Of a stretch of 64,000 bases of DNA, positions 61,243-64,000 are shown piece after piece (position 1 is the first letter of the stretch; each line of letters starts with the position of its first letter). The DNA comes from G963664115 sp965263045 (GTDB taxonomy: Bacteria; Acidobacteriota; Terriglobia; 20CM-2-55-15). The notes beneath the pieces were generated by a model that was given only the letters and a program-made list of their open reading frames with translations, was not told the DNA's origin and did not search any database. The stretch lies in contig CBDHGK010000041.1 of assembly GCA_965263045.1 (NCBI GenBank), positions 6,076,001-6,140,000 on the forward strand. The letters run 5' to 3'. Both the position numbers and the translations under genes were made by a program.

Positions 61243-62252
61243 GCAATCATCTTGTTGATGCGCGGATAGACCCTCCGGGCGTTCCCTTCGAAGATCTTGT
61301 GCTTCTCCTGTTGGCTCAACCAGGAGGCCTGATCGATGTAGCGCTTGGTGTCGTCGTAGTAGTGCCCGGTCTCAGGATCGACACCCCGGACGGCGCCCAC
61401 CATTTCCGAGCCAAAGATGATGTTGTCGGCCGGCACGACTTTCGTTAGCAATTCGATTCCGGGCATGTGGTAGACACATGTGTCGAAGAAAATATTGTCT
61501 CGAATCAGATCCGTCAGCGGCGGCCGCTTCATGTCCTGCGCCATCCCGCGGTACCGGCCCCAATGGTAGGGCACCGCCCCTCCGCCATGCGGTATAACGA
61601 ATCGCAGTGATGGAAAATCGGCGAAGAGATCCGAAGTCAGAAACTGCATGAACGCCGTCGTATCCGCGTTGAGATAGTGTGCACCGGTTGCATGAAAAAC
61701 AGGATTGCAGGAAGCGCTGACATGCACCATCGCCGGAACATCCAGTTCGACCATTTTCTCGTAAACGGGATACCAGTAGGCGTCGGTCAGTGGGGGCGCC
61801 GTCCACCGGCCACCGGATGGATCGGGATTCAAGTTGCAACCGATCATTCCGAACTCTGTAACACAGCGTTCAAGTTCGCTGAGGCAGTTCGCCGGCCCCA
61901 CACCCGGAGACTGCGGTAGCTGGCAGACTCCGACAAAGTTCTTCGGATACAGCGTACAGAGCCTGTGGATTAAATCATTGCAGTGTTCGGTCCAGTGTTG
62001 GCTGACATCGGCGTCACCCAGATGGTGCCCCATCCAGGAAGCGCGCGGTGAAAAAATCGTCATGTCGGCACCGCGCTCCCGCTGAAACTTCAACTGTGCG
62101 CCCTCGACGCTCCCCCGGAGCTGGTCGTCCGTTATGTCCACGGTTCCCTTGGTGGCCGGGCGGGAGGCCTCAAATGCCGCGATCTGTCCTGCGCGGTATT
62201 CTCCCAATTCATCGGGCGTTGTGGTGTAGTGTCCGTGACAATCAATAATCAT
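61239..62252 (-). CDS. ligJ: 4-oxalomesaconate hydratase-like amidohydrolase (LigJ family)
   Basis: 337 residues. The family text is strong: MIIDCHGHYTTTPDELGEYR, ERGADMTIFSPRASWMGHHLGD, FVGVCQLPQSPGVGPANCLSELE, GCNLNPDPSGGRWTAPPLTD, HATGAHYLNADTTAFMQFL, FVIPHGGGAVPYHWGR and FGSEMVGAVRGVDPETGHYYDDTKRYID. LigJ hydrates 4-oxalomesaconate in the 4,5-cleavage pathway of protocatechuate and gallate, forming 4-carboxy-4-hydroxy-2-oxoadipate. The upstream decarboxylase fragment, of a kind that acts on aromatic acids, supports aromatic catabolism. Other lig genes are not in the window, so a related substrate is possible. Confidence 0.82.
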   Translation of the reverse strand: MIIDCHGHYTTTPDELGEYRAGQIAAFEASRPATKGTVDITDDQLRGSVEGAQLKFQRERGADMTIFSPRASWMGHHLGDADVSQHWTEHCNDLIHRLCTLYPKNFVGVCQLPQSPGVGPANCLSELERCVTEFGMIGCNLNPDPSGGRWTAPPLTDAYWYPVYEKMVELDVPAMVHVSASCNPVFHATGAHYLNADTTAFMQFLTSDLFADFPSLRFVIPHGGGAVPYHWGRYRGMAQDMKRPPLTDLIRDNIFFDTCVYHMPGIELLTKVVPADNIIFGSEMVGAVRGVDPETGHYYDDTKRYIDQASWLSQQEKHKIFEGNARRVYPRINKMIA

Positions 62253-62627
62253 CGCGTTCCTCTACCGTCAACGCGGGCCGACCAATCCTGTAGCCCGCGT
62301 ACGGTTGTTCCTGGTCTGTCCCTTCCGCATCAGATCGTGAAGCCATTACCGGGGATGTTCGATACGGAAGGCGCCGCACGGTTGTCGAGTCTATCGGATA
62401 TCGTGAGCCATGAATGCATACCAACTCCGCCACGTCAGGCACGATGGCGTGCCCAGCCCGCGAATCCAAGCCCTGAATGCTACCACGCCCGGGATGACTG
62501 TGTTCTTCAGGAAACCGAGGTCAACAGGTGCCTCCTATCCTGAACTTCATGTGTCCTGTCTCAGATGATCCGATGCAACCCGGACCGGGCTGTCAACCGC
62601 CCCGTTTCTGACAGGTAACCGCCGCCC
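62253..62627. other. Intergenic region upstream of the ligJ-like gene
   Basis: No gene is visible. A hairpin with 7-bp arms (CGCGGGC at 62272-62278 and GCCCGCG at 62293-62299) sits just before the ligJ-like start. It may lie in the leader of that transcript. No clear promoter boxes were seen. Confidence 0.45.
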
Positions 62628-63607
62628 TCAGGTCAGATCCAGATTAAACAACTGGATCGCGTTGGTGCGGCCGATTCGCAGGCGCTCGTGATCCGAAAGG
62701 GGAGTCTGGTCAAACCAGTCGGCCGCGTCTTCCATCTTCTCGAACGGGTAATCGGCCGAAAAGAACATCCGGTCGATACCCATCACTTCCAACGCACACC
62801 GGAACGATGGGTCGCAGAAATTGCCGCTGGTTGTGACGTAGAAATGGTCGCGGAAGTACTCGCCCAGATATCGCTTGCCCGTGTAACCGCGCGGCGAGAA
62901 CCGCATCCGCGCGTCGATGCGCCAGAGATCGTACGGAATGTGTTCTCCGAGATGGCCGACAATGATTTTCAACCCGGGAAACGTGTCGAACACACCCGAA
63001 CCACACATGCGCAGCGCATGGATCGAAGTTTCCACGGCAAAACCCACGGCGAACTCATCAGCCACGGGTGCCCCTCATAGGGTTGAGCGCGCGAGGGGAT
63101 CTGCATCCGTGGATGCAGGTAGAACGGGACGTCCAGTTCGGATACCGTGGCCCAGAAACTCCGGTACTCCGGAATGTCGAAGTAGATTGCCGAATCGGGA
63201 ACGTCTTTCTGAGTGAATCCGTTGACCAGGGCGCCTTTGAAACCCAGATCCTTGACCGAACGGATCAGCTCCCGGGAAGCGGCTTCCGGATCCTGCATTG
63301 GAAGCGCTGCAAATCCGGCGAAGCGATCCGGGTGTTTGACGATGGCTTCCGCCAGATGGTCGTTTGCACGCCTCGCCCGTTCGACGGCCTCGCCGGTGTC
63401 CAGCATCGCCTGAATTCCCGGGGCATTGAGTGACAGAATGGCGAATTCGATGCCGTTGCTGTCCATCCGGGCAATTCGCTCCTCTCCAATATCCAGGATC
63501 TGGCGCGCGAATTCGTCCCACTTCCCCGATCCTCCGGCGAAACTGCGCGAGTCTTCCAGGGTATCGGGGATCGCCATATGTTCCTCGAATACTATTTTTC
63601 CGTCCAT
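62628..63607 (-). pseudogene. Amidohydrolase-family aromatic-acid decarboxylase (LigW/gamma-resorcylate type), one-base frameshift
   Basis: Two overlapping frames form one protein of about 326 residues. The first gives MDGKIVFEEHMAIPDTLEDS...FYLHPRMQIPSRAQPYEGHPWLMSSPW, the second GFAVETSIHALRMCGSGVFDTFPGLKIIVGHLGEHIPYDLWRIDARM...FFSADYPFEKMEDAADWF. One G is missing from a G-run (CCC on the plus strand at 63043-63045). Restored, the family phrase reads SPWGFAVETS. The family decarboxylates 5-carboxyvanillate, 2,3-dihydroxybenzoate or gamma-resorcylate with a divalent metal (EEH, H, H and D ligands are present across the two parts). It could be a true pseudogene or a sequencing slip. The ribosome site AAAGGAG precedes the start. 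Confidence 0.85.
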
Positions 63608-63896
63608 CTCAGAAACTCCTTTGAGTCATCGTTTAACAATCGCGGTGAGGGGCCCAGCCCTCGATGAAACTTCGAACAGTCGAAGACAGTGCGCCGGCAG
63701 GCTGAGTGTCTGGGCCACGGGAGCCGCGGCCACACGAGGGTTCGCTCAGCCTCGATGGGACATGCGGTCATAAGCTATGACTACAAGTTCGAATGGCTCA
63801 TTCGGGTACAGACGGTCGATGACGGTCCGAGTGCGCTCGCAAAACGCCATCAGACGTGTGCAAAGATTTCCTGGCGCTGGATACCGTCGTCATCTG
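63608..63896. other. Empty stretch before the decarboxylase gene
   Basis: Contains the ribosome site of the decarboxylase gene and nothing gene-like beyond it. No promoter could be assigned. Confidence 0.4.
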
Positions 63897-63998
63897 TCAG
63901 AGCCCGGGGTGTCGCTGGCTCCATGGTGTCGCCCCTTCGTAGGCGGCGCCGATACGCAAGGTCATTGCCTCGTCCCACGCGTGGCCGGCAATCTGGAG
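63897..63998 (-). CDS. Amidase-signature-family C-terminus (partial, runs off the window)
   Basis: The last 33 residues before the stop at 63899-63897 read LQIAGHAWDEAMTLRIGAAYEGATPWSQRHPGL. This matches the conserved end of amidase-signature enzymes (LQIVG-x-x-DEA-x-x-L-R-x-G-x-AYE). The rest of the gene lies beyond the right edge. It is upstream of, and in the same direction as, the aromatic decarboxylase. It is a different copy from the amidase at 47650-49275 (FMGRPYDEGTMIRLAYAYEQAT). Confidence 0.7.
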   Translation of the reverse strand, partial: LQIAGHAWDEAMTLRIGAAYEGATPWSQRHPGL

Positions 63999-64000
63999 CC

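Noticed and set aside
1..64000. tRNA, rRNA and riboswitch genes
   Set aside because: None was recognised by eye; no cloverleaf, rRNA-like stretch, or TPP element before thiE was evident. A covariance-model scan would settle it.

Overview
The window is GC-rich bacterial DNA, most likely from an Acidobacteriota member. This is an inference from the combination of bshA/bshC (bacillithiol), a pilMNOPQ cluster running into accBC and thiE, an Oar-like TonB-dependent-type receptor, a LolA-like secreted protein and a Tes-like radical SAM enzyme. No rRNA or tRNA gene was seen, so the taxonomy stays tentative.

Region 1 (1-14.0 kb) is an accessory island: an IS256-like element, a broken IS200/IS605 transposase, a higBA toxin-antitoxin pair, a 9.5-kb Calx-beta autotransporter gene with a ten-C homopolymer near its start, an intact IS5/IS903-type element that replaces the barrel end of the autotransporter, and an IS1380 fragment. 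Region 2 (14-20 kb) has a small Cys-rich protein, a secreted tandem carboxymuconolactone-decarboxylase-like protein, a subtilase facing a free-standing copy of its own propeptide-type domain, and a BON-domain protein. Region 3 (20-33 kb, all minus strand) is core genome: bshA and bshC, a K+/H+ exchange-related protein, and the long run pilM-N-O-P-Q, roadblock, accB, accC, thiE, with a recognisable sigma70 promoter at 32943-32971.

Region 4 (33-52 kb) is mixed metabolism: arsenate reductase, a BASS transporter, an epimerase, a DinB protein, a YeiH-type exporter followed by a 300-bp nested inverted-repeat element, a Rieske protein with a TauE/SafE exporter, FdhD, an MDR oxidoreductase, an amidohydrolase, an amidase and two SMP-30-type paralogues.

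Region 5 (52.6-58.9 kb, plus strand) is a tight four-gene operon: an outer-membrane receptor-like protein, a flavin disulfide oxidoreductase, a Tes-like radical SAM enzyme with extra cysteine clusters, and a Cys-rich methyltransferase. A near-consensus promoter sits upstream. It looks like an uncharacterised redox/SAM pathway.

Region 6 (58.9-64 kb, minus strand) runs ligJ-like hydratase, M28 peptidase, OsmC-family protein and alpha/beta hydrolase, preceded by a frameshifted decarboxylase and the end of an amidase. The OsmC gene carries an in-frame TGA exactly where the family has its reactive cysteine. A SECIS-like hairpin lies 19 nt downstream, so it is best read as a selenoprotein that ordinary gene callers would split in two.
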